From positions 1 through 35,711 of the forward strand of contig JACOTS010000134.1 of assembly GCA_016178265.1 (NCBI GenBank): a stretch of 35,711 bases of DNA, read 5' to 3'. This document shows positions 19,501 through 27,278 of the stretch, in pieces. Position numbers and translations under genes: made by a program. Every line of letters begins with the position of its first letter. Positions within the stretch are counted from its first letter, which is position 1. Below the pieces are notes generated by a model, which saw only the letters and a program-made list of their open reading frames with translations, ran no database searches and was not told the origin of the DNA. This stretch comes from Candidatus Melainabacteria bacterium. Lineage in GTDB: Bacteria; Cyanobacteriota; Vampirovibrionia; 2-02-FULL-35-15.

Positions 19501-20739
19501 GCAAAAGGTGCTGATATGATGGGCGGAACAAAAGATCTTGTTATGCTTGCTCATGAAGCATCTAAGAAAGATGCTAAAGCACCTGTCATTCGTACAGTTA
19601 TGCATGCTCTATTTTCAAATGGAAAAGGAGTGGATGAGATAAAAGCTCTTGGATTTCCAGCTGACGTTGCTGACAATGCATGCGCAATGTATAAGATGGT
19701 AAATGAACAAGAGTACTGGCTTGGCAAAAAAGAAGACAGGAAATTTACAGGTGAAGGAGTAGAAGTAGCAATAGTTGACGGTGGCTATGTATATCCTCTA
19801 GATATTAAAGGTTTTGAAGGACTAAAAGAACGTATTGTATATCCTGAAAAACTAGTTACATGGTCAGACCTTACAACTTGGCTTGACTTACATCCTACAA
19901 TGGTAGCTTCTACTTTGCATAAAGCTGCACCAGCAAGTGCAAGTGATAAGATTCACTCTTATAGCTTCATGGCAAGTATTCCTGAAACACCGTTTAGACC
20001 ATGGGGTACTCAGGATTCAGCGTTGTATGCGCTTGAAGATATTGCACAAAATAAAATAGCAGGCGAGTCGAATGTCGAGCTCATTAACTATTCATGGGGA
20101 TATATTAACTTTATCCTTGCGAATGAAAAAATGAGATCTGACTTTATTGATATTGCTTCTGCATACATGGAAACGTTAAGTAAAATAAACACCATGCATA
20201 CAGTTGCTGCAGGAAATGAGCATGGAGCATTCCCAGCATTTGTAAGATATGGTTCAGTTGGTGAGTTAAATGTGCTTGGGCTTAGAATGGACAGCAACAA
20301 TAAATTCACAAAGCCTGATGGTGTGTTTTATGCATCAGCTATGGATAAGTATGCAGACAGGCTTGCTGAGTTTACATCTAAGCAAGATCCACTTCGAGCA
20401 GCAGAAGCAATAACAATGCTTAGCTTCCAAGGTGTTCATGTACTAGTTCCTTATCCTCTTGACGGAGCTTGGGATGTACAACCTGTAAATGGAACTTCAT
20501 TTGCAGCACCTAATAACGAAGCAGTGCTTGCATGGGGTCTTAGTGCTCGAAAGAAACTAGGGCTTCCTGAACTCTCAGCTTCTGATTGGGAAACACTCCT
20601 TCAAAGGTCAAACAAACACTTTCCACAAAGGGAAAATTGGGAAGGTGGGAAATACTTTGATGCTACCCAATTTATGAAAGATGCAACAACCTTTAAAGCT
20701 GATGTTAAACAACCAGCGGTTGCAGAGGCTAATAAATAG
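16504..20739 (+). CDS. Large secreted subtilisin-like (S8) serine protease
   Basis: Asp motif VEVAIVDGGYV, His motif DLHPTMVAS, Ser motif NGTSFAAPNNEA; N-terminal hydrophobic segment ATSFVAKAVASLALLMPLIDASSVDAA; SD ggagg. Confidence 0.88.
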   Translation: MPSITSVNHTLGNGKGLVTQNDVTSEDKVRGSSKQSNKGLSRATSFVAKAVASLALLMPLIDASSVDAANNPEREKAVAKFGDDSWAALRDALKQDKLKDLPNARSLWNNIKAVLHVSDDTKIEAVDALRKELISTGIKNSNIPPEIVHEAIYTTSVVAQSINKDLAANNKKLAELDKKMAELATKSEGITKNGGQLSKEMTDEKAKFDSDKATLIAENKTLEGRLAKIIEPVVPFMGKIIVDVTKEGGKEERFLVRPSEVGRFYGGDDLFASGPSYEKVKVYNSNNFENLAAYTLAQAGEKGFFEKVGRELLTSGNDEARRDEFFNIFKYTGSDVTLPKDVTEKSKEWIYGRKQMEAFNKGDAAAAEPASSNTDIEFEIIEPDNAKDKAPVDKGVKDSQPVPPGSTVIVLPPGTEIGTAKKHPTPDVPRGASYGSIEELRKINEKLVKPLLPYPYSKSASDQDFIADNVLMLAKHGDELALPACAQWFAIKSYSEGSSGGGFFSSASPADMKMLEALSIMAQKDEVAFTVLERYIGSFPKQFERTFLYGTYALWDSPQKRAGAEMIKALNLHKDNAKNLVTALSNKETKLIWPEPMSDTDVEHVNKLRDAGRSVALMIMAFDDKAHNFTPYLRDIVKNDFAKDMERFVSMIGVALAKDKESVEPLLNIAIDETKPMGMRELALDAVLYIDRPDLIPAAIREKEAEGSPFTGAKLRHFFPNLIERTKPETETDFCAAIEGKNPFQARIKAQYDRWLTLENAAIESAKAKGGAPGTITDAQKLGAFIELRERELGGTGMALSGRAGDATFSSKYVKPMVNYLKDHRDIKKPLYWGIAYSMMDVLGKSNATEAAPLLRDMATYPEIYVQDNSRGQGFFGFFDVLFNNFEMSLIKANAIKNLGGVVDLKNPASDEAKVLHLVALKDSSLDYRWMAQKGQRELARRYDSAMAGLKPGDATFDELSKARAAHASEMVGQMQYHAEGREYETQMRLFDLREQFMLAKGADMMGGTKDLVMLAHEASKKDAKAPVIRTVMHALFSNGKGVDEIKALGFPADVADNACAMYKMVNEQEYWLGKKEDRKFTGEGVEVAIVDGGYVYPLDIKGFEGLKERIVYPEKLVTWSDLTTWLDLHPTMVASTLHKAAPASASDKIHSYSFMASIPETPFRPWGTQDSALYALEDIAQNKIAGESNVELINYSWGYINFILANEKMRSDFIDIASAYMETLSKINTMHTVAAGNEHGAFPAFVRYGSVGELNVLGLRMDSNNKFTKPDGVFYASAMDKYADRLAEFTSKQDPLRAAEAITMLSFQGVHVLVPYPLDGAWDVQPVNGTSFAAPNNEAVLAWGLSARKKLGLPELSASDWETLLQRSNKHFPQRENWEGGKYFDATQFMKDATTFKADVKQPAVAEANK

Positions 20740-20757
20740 CAGAAGACAAGCTGAACT

Positions 20758-20792
20758 TTAGGGTCAGGTTTAAGTTAAATCTGACCCTTTTA
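20758..20792 (+). terminator. Rho-independent terminator
   Basis: AGGGTCAGgTTTAAgTTAAAtCTGACCCT followed by TTT. Confidence 0.88.
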
Positions 20793-20861
20793 ATTATTTG
20801 TAGGGTTAACATTGGTTTCTAATATTTGTTTAGGGAATGCTTAATTTATAAGGGTGTTTCT

Positions 20862-21110
20862 ATGAAAGCTGTATTGTTGGCTTTAATTGTGTGCATGGGG
20901 CCTTACTCCTGTTCTTATGCTGCTACAGAGGACTCCTTAACAGGTTTTGTTAATAATTCTTTGCAAGGAATCACAGGAAGTGTAACATTTGAAAATACTG
21001 ATTCTGCAACAGAAGGAGCATACGAATATTTTCTTAATGATTATCATTATCTAGACAGTGATGTTAAGTTGGATCTAGATCCCGCTTCTACAGAGAATTA
21101 CCCAAAATAG
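20862..21110 (+). CDS. Small secreted protein
   Basis: MKAVLLALIVCMGPYSCSYAA signal peptide; ORF from 20826. Confidence 0.6.
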   Translation: MKAVLLALIVCMGPYSCSYAATEDSLTGFVNNSLQGITGSVTFENTDSATEGAYEYFLNDYHYLDSDVKLDLDPASTENYPK

Positions 21111-21111
21111 C

Positions 21112-21159
21112 TTATTTCTTCTTTCCAGTGATTATGGGTTCTGCTACGCTAGCTGGGAC
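21112..21159 (-). pseudogene. Orphan second copy of the fusA 3' end ([15 protein letters not shown])
   Basis: Encodes the same 15 residues plus stop as 21246-21293, with 8 third-position differences and 0 amino-acid differences. Confidence 0.93.
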
Positions 21160-21166
21160 CTTGTTT

Positions 21167-21248
21167 TTATACCGCTCGCCTCGTGCGAACACTCGGCTCG
21201 CTTGTAAAGTCACGACGCATTTTGCCAAGTGAATTGGACAAAATGCTA
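21167..21248 (-). repeat. 82-bp two-hairpin element, copy F
   Basis: TAGCATTTTGTCCAATTCACTTGGCAAAATGCGTCGTGACTTTACAAGCGAGCCGAGTGTTCGCACGAGGCGAGCGGTATAA, beginning with the fusA stop codon. Confidence 0.9.
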
Positions 21249-23324
21249 TTTCTTTTTGCCAGTTATAATAGGCTCAGCTACGCTAGCTGGGACTTCTTCG
21301 TATGCGGCAAATTCCATAGTAAATGTCCCTTGACCTTTGGTTCTATTTCTTATGTCTGTTGCATATCCAAACATTTCAGATAAAGGCACCTTGCCGTTTA
21401 CTTTTGAAAGTCCTCTTTCTGTAGTCATTCCTTCAACACGTCCGCGCCTTGAAGAAACATCCCCAATCACATCACCCATAAACTCTTCCGGGACCTCAAT
21501 TTCAAGATTCATTACAGGTTCCAAAAGAGTTGGTTTTGCTTTCATAAAACCTTCTTTAAATGCCATAGAACCTGCAATCTGAAATGCCATATCTGAAGAA
21601 TCTACATCATGGAAACTTCCATCATGAAGTGTAATTCTAAGATCAATTACAGGATACCCTGCAAGCACCCCACCTGCCATAGCTTCTTTAACTCCTTTTT
21701 CAACCGCAGGAATATATTCTTTTGGAATAATACCACCTACAATTTTGTTTACAAACTCAAATCCTGAGCTTCTTTCAAGCGGTTCCACGTCAATAACAAC
21801 GTGACCATATTGACCACGACCGCCAGATTGCCTGATATATTTTCCTTCTTGAGTAACTCTGGCTTTGCAGGTTTCACGGTATGCAACTTGTGGTTTACCT
21901 ACATTAGCCTCCACTTTAAACTCTCTTAAGAGCCTATCTACAAGAATTTCAAGATGAAGTTCTCCCATTCCTGAAATAATTGTTTGCCCTGTTTCATGAT
22001 CCACATGCACTTTAAAGGTAGGATCTTCTTCTGCAAGTTTTTGAAGTGAAAGCCCAATTTTTTCTTGATCTGCCTTTGTTTTTGGTTCAATTGCAACCGA
22101 TATAACAGGATCAGGGATATGAAGAGACTCAAGAATAATTGGCTTTTTCTCATCGCAAAGAGTATCTCCTGTAGAGGTATCTTTTAAACCAACTACAGCA
22201 CAAATATCTCCTGCATATACTTCGTCTACTTCTTTTCTATCATCAGCCTGTAGTTTTACTATACGACTAATTCTTTCTTTTGCGTCCTTGCTTGCATTAT
22301 AAATATAGCTTCCTGCCTTCAGGCAACCGCTATATACCCTAATAAAGGTCAGTCTTCCAACAAAAGGATCTGTCATTATTTTAAATGCAAGTGCTGCAAA
22401 AGGTTCATTATCATCTGACTTACGTTGTATTTCAGATCCATCTTTTAAAATCCCTTTTATAGCTTCAACCTCAGTTGGGTTTGGCAAGTAATCTACTACT
22501 GCATCAAGAAGCTGTTGAACACCTTTATTTTTAAAAGCAGATCCACATGTAATTGGAATTATCTGTAATTTGCATACAGCATTGTGAAGTGCTTGCTTGA
22601 GCTCAGGAACAGGAATTTCTTTACCCTCTAAATATCTGCTCATTAAATCATCATTGGTTTCAACTATGGCTTCTACAAGTTTTTCTCTTAATTCTTTTGC
22701 TTTGTCCATAAGCTCAGTAGGAACATCAACCGTGTCAAATTTTCTTCCCATCTTATCGGTTTCATCGTAGATGTATGCTTCCATCTCAAGAAGGTTTACG
22801 ACACCTTTTAACTGATCTTCAGATCCTACCGGGATTTGAATTGGGTGTGCATTGACTTTAATTTCATTAATTACTTGACTTACAACCTTGAAAAAGTCGG
22901 CACCTGTTCTATCCAATTTGTTTACAAAAATAATCCTAGGTACTTTATATCTGTCAGCTTGTTTCCAAACAGTTTTTGTTTGAGGTTGTACCCCGCCTAC
23001 GCCGCAAAGAACAATTACAACGCCGTCAAGCACTCTCATAGAACGCTCAACTTCAATGGTAAAGTCAACGTGACCAGGGGTATCAATTAAGTTTATATAC
23101 TTATCTTTCCATGTGGTTGAAATAGCTGCAGCAGTTATGGTAATTCCTCTTTCTTTTTCTTGTGCCATCCAGTCTGTAACTGTAGTACCTTCATGGACCT
23201 CGCCAATCTTATGAACAAGTCCTGAGTAAAATAAAAACCTTTCTGTGGTTGTGGTCTTTCCTGCATCAATATGAGCAGCAATTCCCATGTTAATTGTTTT
23301 ATCTAATGGTATTTGACGTGGCAC
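21246..23324 (-). CDS. fusA: Elongation factor G
   Basis: [38 protein letters not shown]; full-length 692 aa; GTG start with aaggag. Confidence 0.97.
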   Translation of the reverse strand: MPRQIPLDKTINMGIAAHIDAGKTTTTERFLFYSGLVHKIGEVHEGTTVTDWMAQEKERGITITAAAISTTWKDKYINLIDTPGHVDFTIEVERSMRVLDGVVIVLCGVGGVQPQTKTVWKQADRYKVPRIIFVNKLDRTGADFFKVVSQVINEIKVNAHPIQIPVGSEDQLKGVVNLLEMEAYIYDETDKMGRKFDTVDVPTELMDKAKELREKLVEAIVETNDDLMSRYLEGKEIPVPELKQALHNAVCKLQIIPITCGSAFKNKGVQQLLDAVVDYLPNPTEVEAIKGILKDGSEIQRKSDDNEPFAALAFKIMTDPFVGRLTFIRVYSGCLKAGSYIYNASKDAKERISRIVKLQADDRKEVDEVYAGDICAVVGLKDTSTGDTLCDEKKPIILESLHIPDPVISVAIEPKTKADQEKIGLSLQKLAEEDPTFKVHVDHETGQTIISGMGELHLEILVDRLLREFKVEANVGKPQVAYRETCKARVTQEGKYIRQSGGRGQYGHVVIDVEPLERSSGFEFVNKIVGGIIPKEYIPAVEKGVKEAMAGGVLAGYPVIDLRITLHDGSFHDVDSSDMAFQIAGSMAFKEGFMKAKPTLLEPVMNLEIEVPEEFMGDVIGDVSSRRGRVEGMTTERGLSKVNGKVPLSEMFGYATDIRNRTKGQGTFTMEFAAYEEVPASVAEPIITGKKK

Positions 23325-23343
23325 AATGATCTCCTTTTTGTTT

Positions 23344-23425
23344 TTATAACGCTCGTTTCGCGCGAACGCTCAACTTGCTTTTCCCCTTCGACGCTTTTTG
23401 CTGAGTAAATCAGACAAAAAGCTTA
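23344..23425 (-). repeat. 82-bp two-hairpin element, copy B
   Basis: TAAGCTTTTTGTCTGATTTACTCAGCAAAAAGCGTCGAAGGGGAAAAGCAAGTTGAGCGTTCGCGCGAAACGAGCGTTATAA, upstream of fusA in the same orientation. Confidence 0.9.
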
Positions 23426-23515
23426 GCTTTATAATAGGATACGGTATAACCCAATAAGTTTCCAAGATATTTTAAATTCTTTTAACATTAGAGATAGCAA
23501 ATAGCATTTAACTAT

Positions 23516-24424
23516 GTGCTATACGATATTATTATAGAAGTGTTTTTTGACTTCTTACAACTGCTTTTGCACTATGGAATAACCATAATTCCTGCCTTTT
23601 TAGTAGCTCTTTTAATCTCAGCAATACTTGTAGAGTTTATACCAGAATGGGTTTATGAACGAATATTAGGGTCAAACCAATTTTTATTTATTTTGCTTGC
23701 AAGTTTTGTCGGAGCATTAATACCTATATGTACATGTGGGATGATCCCACTTGCTGGAAAATTGCATAAAAAAGGAGCTTCGTGGCTTATAGTAGTTGCA
23801 TTTTTAACAGCAGGCAATGCAAGTAGTATAACTTCATTAATTATGACCCTTGTAATGGGCACAGGAATTACATTTGGGAGGTTTGTTTTTGCAGTAATTT
23901 TTGGGCTTTTAGTTTCTTATATTTTTGTATTAATTTTTAAACCTAAAAGTTTGTTGTCAGAAAATGGTGGGCATTCTGATAATATAACAATTTCTAAAAA
24001 GGAAAAAATCACAAATGAGTTTGTAATCCTTGTAAAAAACTTTGGACCATGGGTGATTGCTGCTGTACTTATTGCAGCTTTTATCTCGCTCTTTTTGTCA
24101 TATGAATTTGTAGTTAGCTTTGCAGGGGTTGGAAATACTTTTGCCCCGTTTGTGTTTGGTGTAGTTGGGTTCCCTTTTTATTTTTGCGCAGGAGCAGATA
24201 TTCCAATTAGTAGTGCACTACTGGCAAAAGGTGCAGGGCTTGGAAGCATTTTATCCTTCATGACTGCCTCACCAGGGGTTAATCTTACAACTCTTCTTAT
24301 TTATCAAAAATGGCTTGGGCTTAAAAACTCTATTATTTATTTAATTATTTCTGTTTTGATTTGTGGAATACTTGGAATGAGAGTTAACTTTTTTATGCTT
24401 CCAATTTCGCCATATCCGTTTTAG
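23516..24424 (+). CDS. Permease (YraQ/ArsP/DUF318-type)
   Basis: PICTCGMIPLAGKLHKKGASWLIVVAFLTAGNASS; multiple TM segments. Confidence 0.85.
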   Translation: MLYDIIIEVFFDFLQLLLHYGITIIPAFLVALLISAILVEFIPEWVYERILGSNQFLFILLASFVGALIPICTCGMIPLAGKLHKKGASWLIVVAFLTAGNASSITSLIMTLVMGTGITFGRFVFAVIFGLLVSYIFVLIFKPKSLLSENGGHSDNITISKKEKITNEFVILVKNFGPWVIAAVLIAAFISLFLSYEFVVSFAGVGNTFAPFVFGVVGFPFYFCAGADIPISSALLAKGAGLGSILSFMTASPGVNLTTLLIYQKWLGLKNSIIYLIISVLICGILGMRVNFFMLPISPYPF

Positions 24425-25173
24425 AGGGAGAACACGAGATCAAATGTTTTAATCTCTTTCTTTGCTCTTGTATTTATGTGCTTTTGCAGTAATTTAAGAG
24501 CTCCTCTTTTTGTTTCCATATCGCTATTTGTTTGTATAGTAGGTAAGCCAAGTATATCTAATATTCCATTGGAAATTGATATATGATCAATAGCAAGGCA
24601 TTCATCGCATAAAAGTCCACCAAGGATACTTGAGTAGGGGTAAGTATCCTTGCTTTTAACGATTTCCTTGCTACATGCTACACAGGTTTCAAGCTGTGGT
24701 TTTAGTCCATGAAGGGACAAAAATTGAATAATAAATCTTATAGCTACTGTTTCGGGGGATTTGCTTGTTTGCAATTCATCAAGCATTGAATAAAGAAGTT
24801 CAAAGATATGATTGCTTTCTTCTTCTTCTTCTTGTGCAAAATTGTTAACTATATCCAAAAATAAAATTCCGTAAAATAAAAGATTAGAGCTAGATCTTAG
24901 TTTTGGAAAAGTAGTTATTTGTTCAATGTCACAAAGAGTGTCTAAATTTTTCCCTTTGGCAAATTGAAAAAAAGAGCAATACAAGAGGTCTGTTCTACCA
25001 GAAAATTTCCCACTTGGCTTTTTAGCTCCTTTTGCAATACACCTTACTAAACCGTTTTCTTTGGTATATATGTTAAGTATTTTATCTGCTTCAGATAAGT
25101 TAAAACTTTTTAAGATAATGCCTTGATCATTGTATGAGGGCATGAATGTAAAGACCAAAAAAAATGCTATCAC
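24421..25173 (-). CDS. recO: DNA repair protein RecO
   Basis: GIILKSFNLSEADKILNIYTKENGLVRCIAKGAKK; CVACSKE..CDEC zinc motif. Confidence 0.9.
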   Translation of the reverse strand: MIAFFLVFTFMPSYNDQGIILKSFNLSEADKILNIYTKENGLVRCIAKGAKKPSGKFSGRTDLLYCSFFQFAKGKNLDTLCDIEQITTFPKLRSSSNLLFYGILFLDIVNNFAQEEEEESNHIFELLYSMLDELQTSKSPETVAIRFIIQFLSLHGLKPQLETCVACSKEIVKSKDTYPYSSILGGLLCDECLAIDHISISNGILDILGLPTIQTNSDMETKRGALKLLQKHINTRAKKEIKTFDLVFSL

Positions 25174-25297
25174 TTAGAATTTTAAGAGACTTTTACATAT
25201 TTTGCGTTAAAATATAAAGCTTTGATTAATTTAATTCCTAAATAGCCAATAAGTGATTGTAGGATGGTAAGTTGGTTATTATCTAGCTGAGATGGAG

Positions 25298-25333
25298 GAG
25301 CGAGTCGAGTGTTCGCACGAGACGAGCGATTAT
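25298..25333 (+). repeat. Partial element copy C (hairpin 2 only)
   Basis: GAGCGAGTCGAGTGTTCGCACGAGACGAGCGATTATAA immediately upstream of ATG 25336. Confidence 0.8.
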
Positions 25334-25335
25334 AA

Positions 25336-25662
25336 ATGACAAGTGAAAGAGAAGTTGTTAGGCAAGATGTTCCTCAAGAAGTAGAAGCAGACTTAACTGA
25401 TGAGACAAGAGTTGCTCTAGCACTTTATTTAAAAGTATATTCTGAAGGAAAAGTTACCCCGCAAGGCATTATAGTGCCTGAGTTAAATATTCATAAGCTG
25501 GCACATGCTGCAGAAGTTCCAAACAGGCAAGTAAGCAAAACTTTTGAAAGACTTAGAGGAAAAGGATTTTTAGGAAACCTTCCTTCAGGGCATCTTGTTG
25601 TCAAAAACCTAGAAGAGTTTCAACAATGGTTAGTTAGCCAAGGCGCATCAATTGATGTGTAA
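25336..25662 (+). CDS. Small winged-helix-like protein
   Basis: LNIHKLAHAAEVPNRQVSKTFERLRGKGFLGNLPSGHLVV reads as a wHTH; flanked by two elements. Confidence 0.6.
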   Translation: MTSEREVVRQDVPQEVEADLTDETRVALALYLKVYSEGKVTPQGIIVPELNIHKLAHAAEVPNRQVSKTFERLRGKGFLGNLPSGHLVVKNLEEFQQWLVSQGASIDV

Positions 25663-25741
25663 GCTTTTGTCCAACTTGTTTGGCAAAAGCGTCGAGGATC
25701 AAAGAAGCGAGTTGAGTGTTCGCACGAAACGAGCGGTATAA
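25660..25741 (+). repeat. 82-bp two-hairpin element, copy D
   Basis: TAAGCTTTTGTCCAACTTGTTTGGCAAAAGCGTCGAGGATCAAAGAAGCGAGTTGAGTGTTCGCACGAAACGAGCGGTATAA, beginning with the stop codon of the 25336 gene. Confidence 0.92.
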
Positions 25742-25746
25742 AAGTA

Positions 25747-25805
25747 GTTTCAACAATGGTTAGTTAGCCAAGGCGCATCAATTGACGTTTAAGCTTTTGT
25801 CCAAA
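25747..25805 (+). pseudogene. Orphan second copy of the wHTH gene 3' end plus truncated element (E)
   Basis: Repeats 25616-25674 at an offset of 131 bp; encodes FQQWLVSQGASIDV* with two synonymous changes (GAT/GAC, GTG/GTT), then TAAGCTTTTGTCCAA. Confidence 0.93.
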
Positions 25806-25813
25806 TTAAAAAA

Positions 25814-26038
25814 CTATTCTGCTGCTTCTTCTTCTCGAGGTACGCATGTACCGTAATCAGTACCTTCTTCTATTTCACATTCAAATTTATCAGGATTACA
25901 ACAAGGATCCCAACTAGGTGGATCTCCGCATACGCCTCCTTCAACAGCACAAGAGCAAAGCCCATTTTGAATTGGCAGTGCGGCCAGGCAAAAGGCAAGA
26001 GGTATAAGGACTATTAGTTTCTTTATAAAATTGTTCAT
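25814..26038 (-). CDS. Small secreted cystine-knot-like (knottin-like) peptide
   Basis: Signal peptide MNNFIKKLIVLIPLAFCLAALPIQNG then C-x6-C-x8-CC-x6-C-x10-C. Confidence 0.6.
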   Translation of the reverse strand: MNNFIKKLIVLIPLAFCLAALPIQNGLCSCAVEGGVCGDPPSWDPCCNPDKFECEIEEGTDYGTCVPREEEAAE

Positions 26039-26197
26039 AAGTTTCCTACAGAGTTTTACAGCTAGTTATCTTATACCCACTGCCTGTGACGCAAAGCAAC
26101 AAAAATCCTAATATGAGTTATTTTTAACCTAAATTCCTCTATTTACAGTACCTGTTTAAATTGAAGTTAACATTGAATTCTAAGGGGAATCCCTATG

Positions 26198-27265
26198 TCA
26201 GGCTATGACAGAGGTATTGAAAAGTTCTTTTATTTCTTTTTTATAGTCCCCTTCAACTATCCCTTTTTCTGTGATTATGCCTTTAATATATTCTCTAGAG
26301 GTAATGTCAAAAGCAGGATTAAAAGCCTGTGTAGAAGGGTGGCATATTAATCCTTCATTAATTAGTGTTACTTCCTTTTCATCTCTATTTTCAATAGGAA
26401 TTTTGTCTCCTGTTTCAATACTTAAATCAAAAGTGGAAAGAGGTGCTGCTATATAAAATGGTATGTTGTTTTCTTTTGCAAGTACTGCAAGTTGGTAGGT
26501 ACCTATTTTATTTGCTGTATCACCGTTGCTTGCAATTCTATCTGCTCCAGCAATAACAATATCAATAAATCCTTTTTTCATAAGGTATCCGCAAGCAGTA
26601 TCTGAAATTAATGTGCAATTTATTCCATTTTCAATACACTCGAAAGTTGTTAATTTGGCCCCTTGTTGTCTGGGCCTGGTTTCGCTTGCAAAAACTTTTA
26701 TTGATGGATCATATTGATGTGCAGTTAAAATAATCCCAAAAGCTGTTCCAATGCCTCCGGTTGCAAGTGCCCCTGTATTGCAGATAGTAAGAATACCTGC
26801 TCCTTTTGGAATAACTTTAGAACCATATCTGCCTATATTTGCACACCTTTGCGCATCATCTTCATGAATCCAAATAGCACGTTTTTTTAAGGCAGTAATT
26901 ATTTCAAGTGTGTCATCTAACGAGGCAACTTCATGTAACATTAAATCTACTGCCCATCTCAAGTTAATTGCGGTTGGCCTTGCGTTTTTAATTTCCTCAC
27001 CAATTGCTTTAAGTTTATTGATTAACTTTTTACCTTCAAGTTTTTTGTATTCAAGTGCTGCAAGAAATATGCCATATGCAGCAGCAATTCCTATTAAAGG
27101 AGCACCCCTTACAGACATATTTTTAATTGCACGGGTAACTTCGGTATAAGACCTTGCTTTTATGTACTTTTTAGATAACGGTAATACTCTTTGATCAAGC
27201 AAAGATAATTCATCGTTTTCTAACTTAATAGGTTGAATCTTAGAATTTATCTTTTGCATAAGCAA
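26198..27265 (-). CDS. mtnA: S-methyl-5-thioribose-1-phosphate isomerase
   Basis: IKNMSVRGAPLIGIAAAYG, ILTICNTGALATGGIGTAFG, ETRPRQQGAKLT, GADRIASNGDTANKIGTY. Confidence 0.94.
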   Translation of the reverse strand: MLMQKINSKIQPIKLENDELSLLDQRVLPLSKKYIKARSYTEVTRAIKNMSVRGAPLIGIAAAYGIFLAALEYKKLEGKKLINKLKAIGEEIKNARPTAINLRWAVDLMLHEVASLDDTLEIITALKKRAIWIHEDDAQRCANIGRYGSKVIPKGAGILTICNTGALATGGIGTAFGIILTAHQYDPSIKVFASETRPRQQGAKLTTFECIENGINCTLISDTACGYLMKKGFIDIVIAGADRIASNGDTANKIGTYQLAVLAKENNIPFYIAAPLSTFDLSIETGDKIPIENRDEKEVTLINEGLICHPSTQAFNPAFDITSREYIKGIITEKGIVEGDYKKEIKELFNTSVIA

Positions 27266-27278
27266 TATTTTAATGATA

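Noticed and set aside
16527-20309. Antisense ORFs within the S8 protease gene
   Set aside because: Short, overlapping the long coding strand, with no motifs.
21112-21293. fusA end repeat as a simple recent tandem duplication
   Set aside because: 8 third-position changes with no amino-acid change are not expected for an untranslated recent duplicate.
21112-25805. Element as an integron attC site array
   Set aside because: No clear RYYYAAC/GTTRRRY pair, no integrase in the window, and the bounded genes (fusA, nanE) are housekeeping. Kept only as an analogy.
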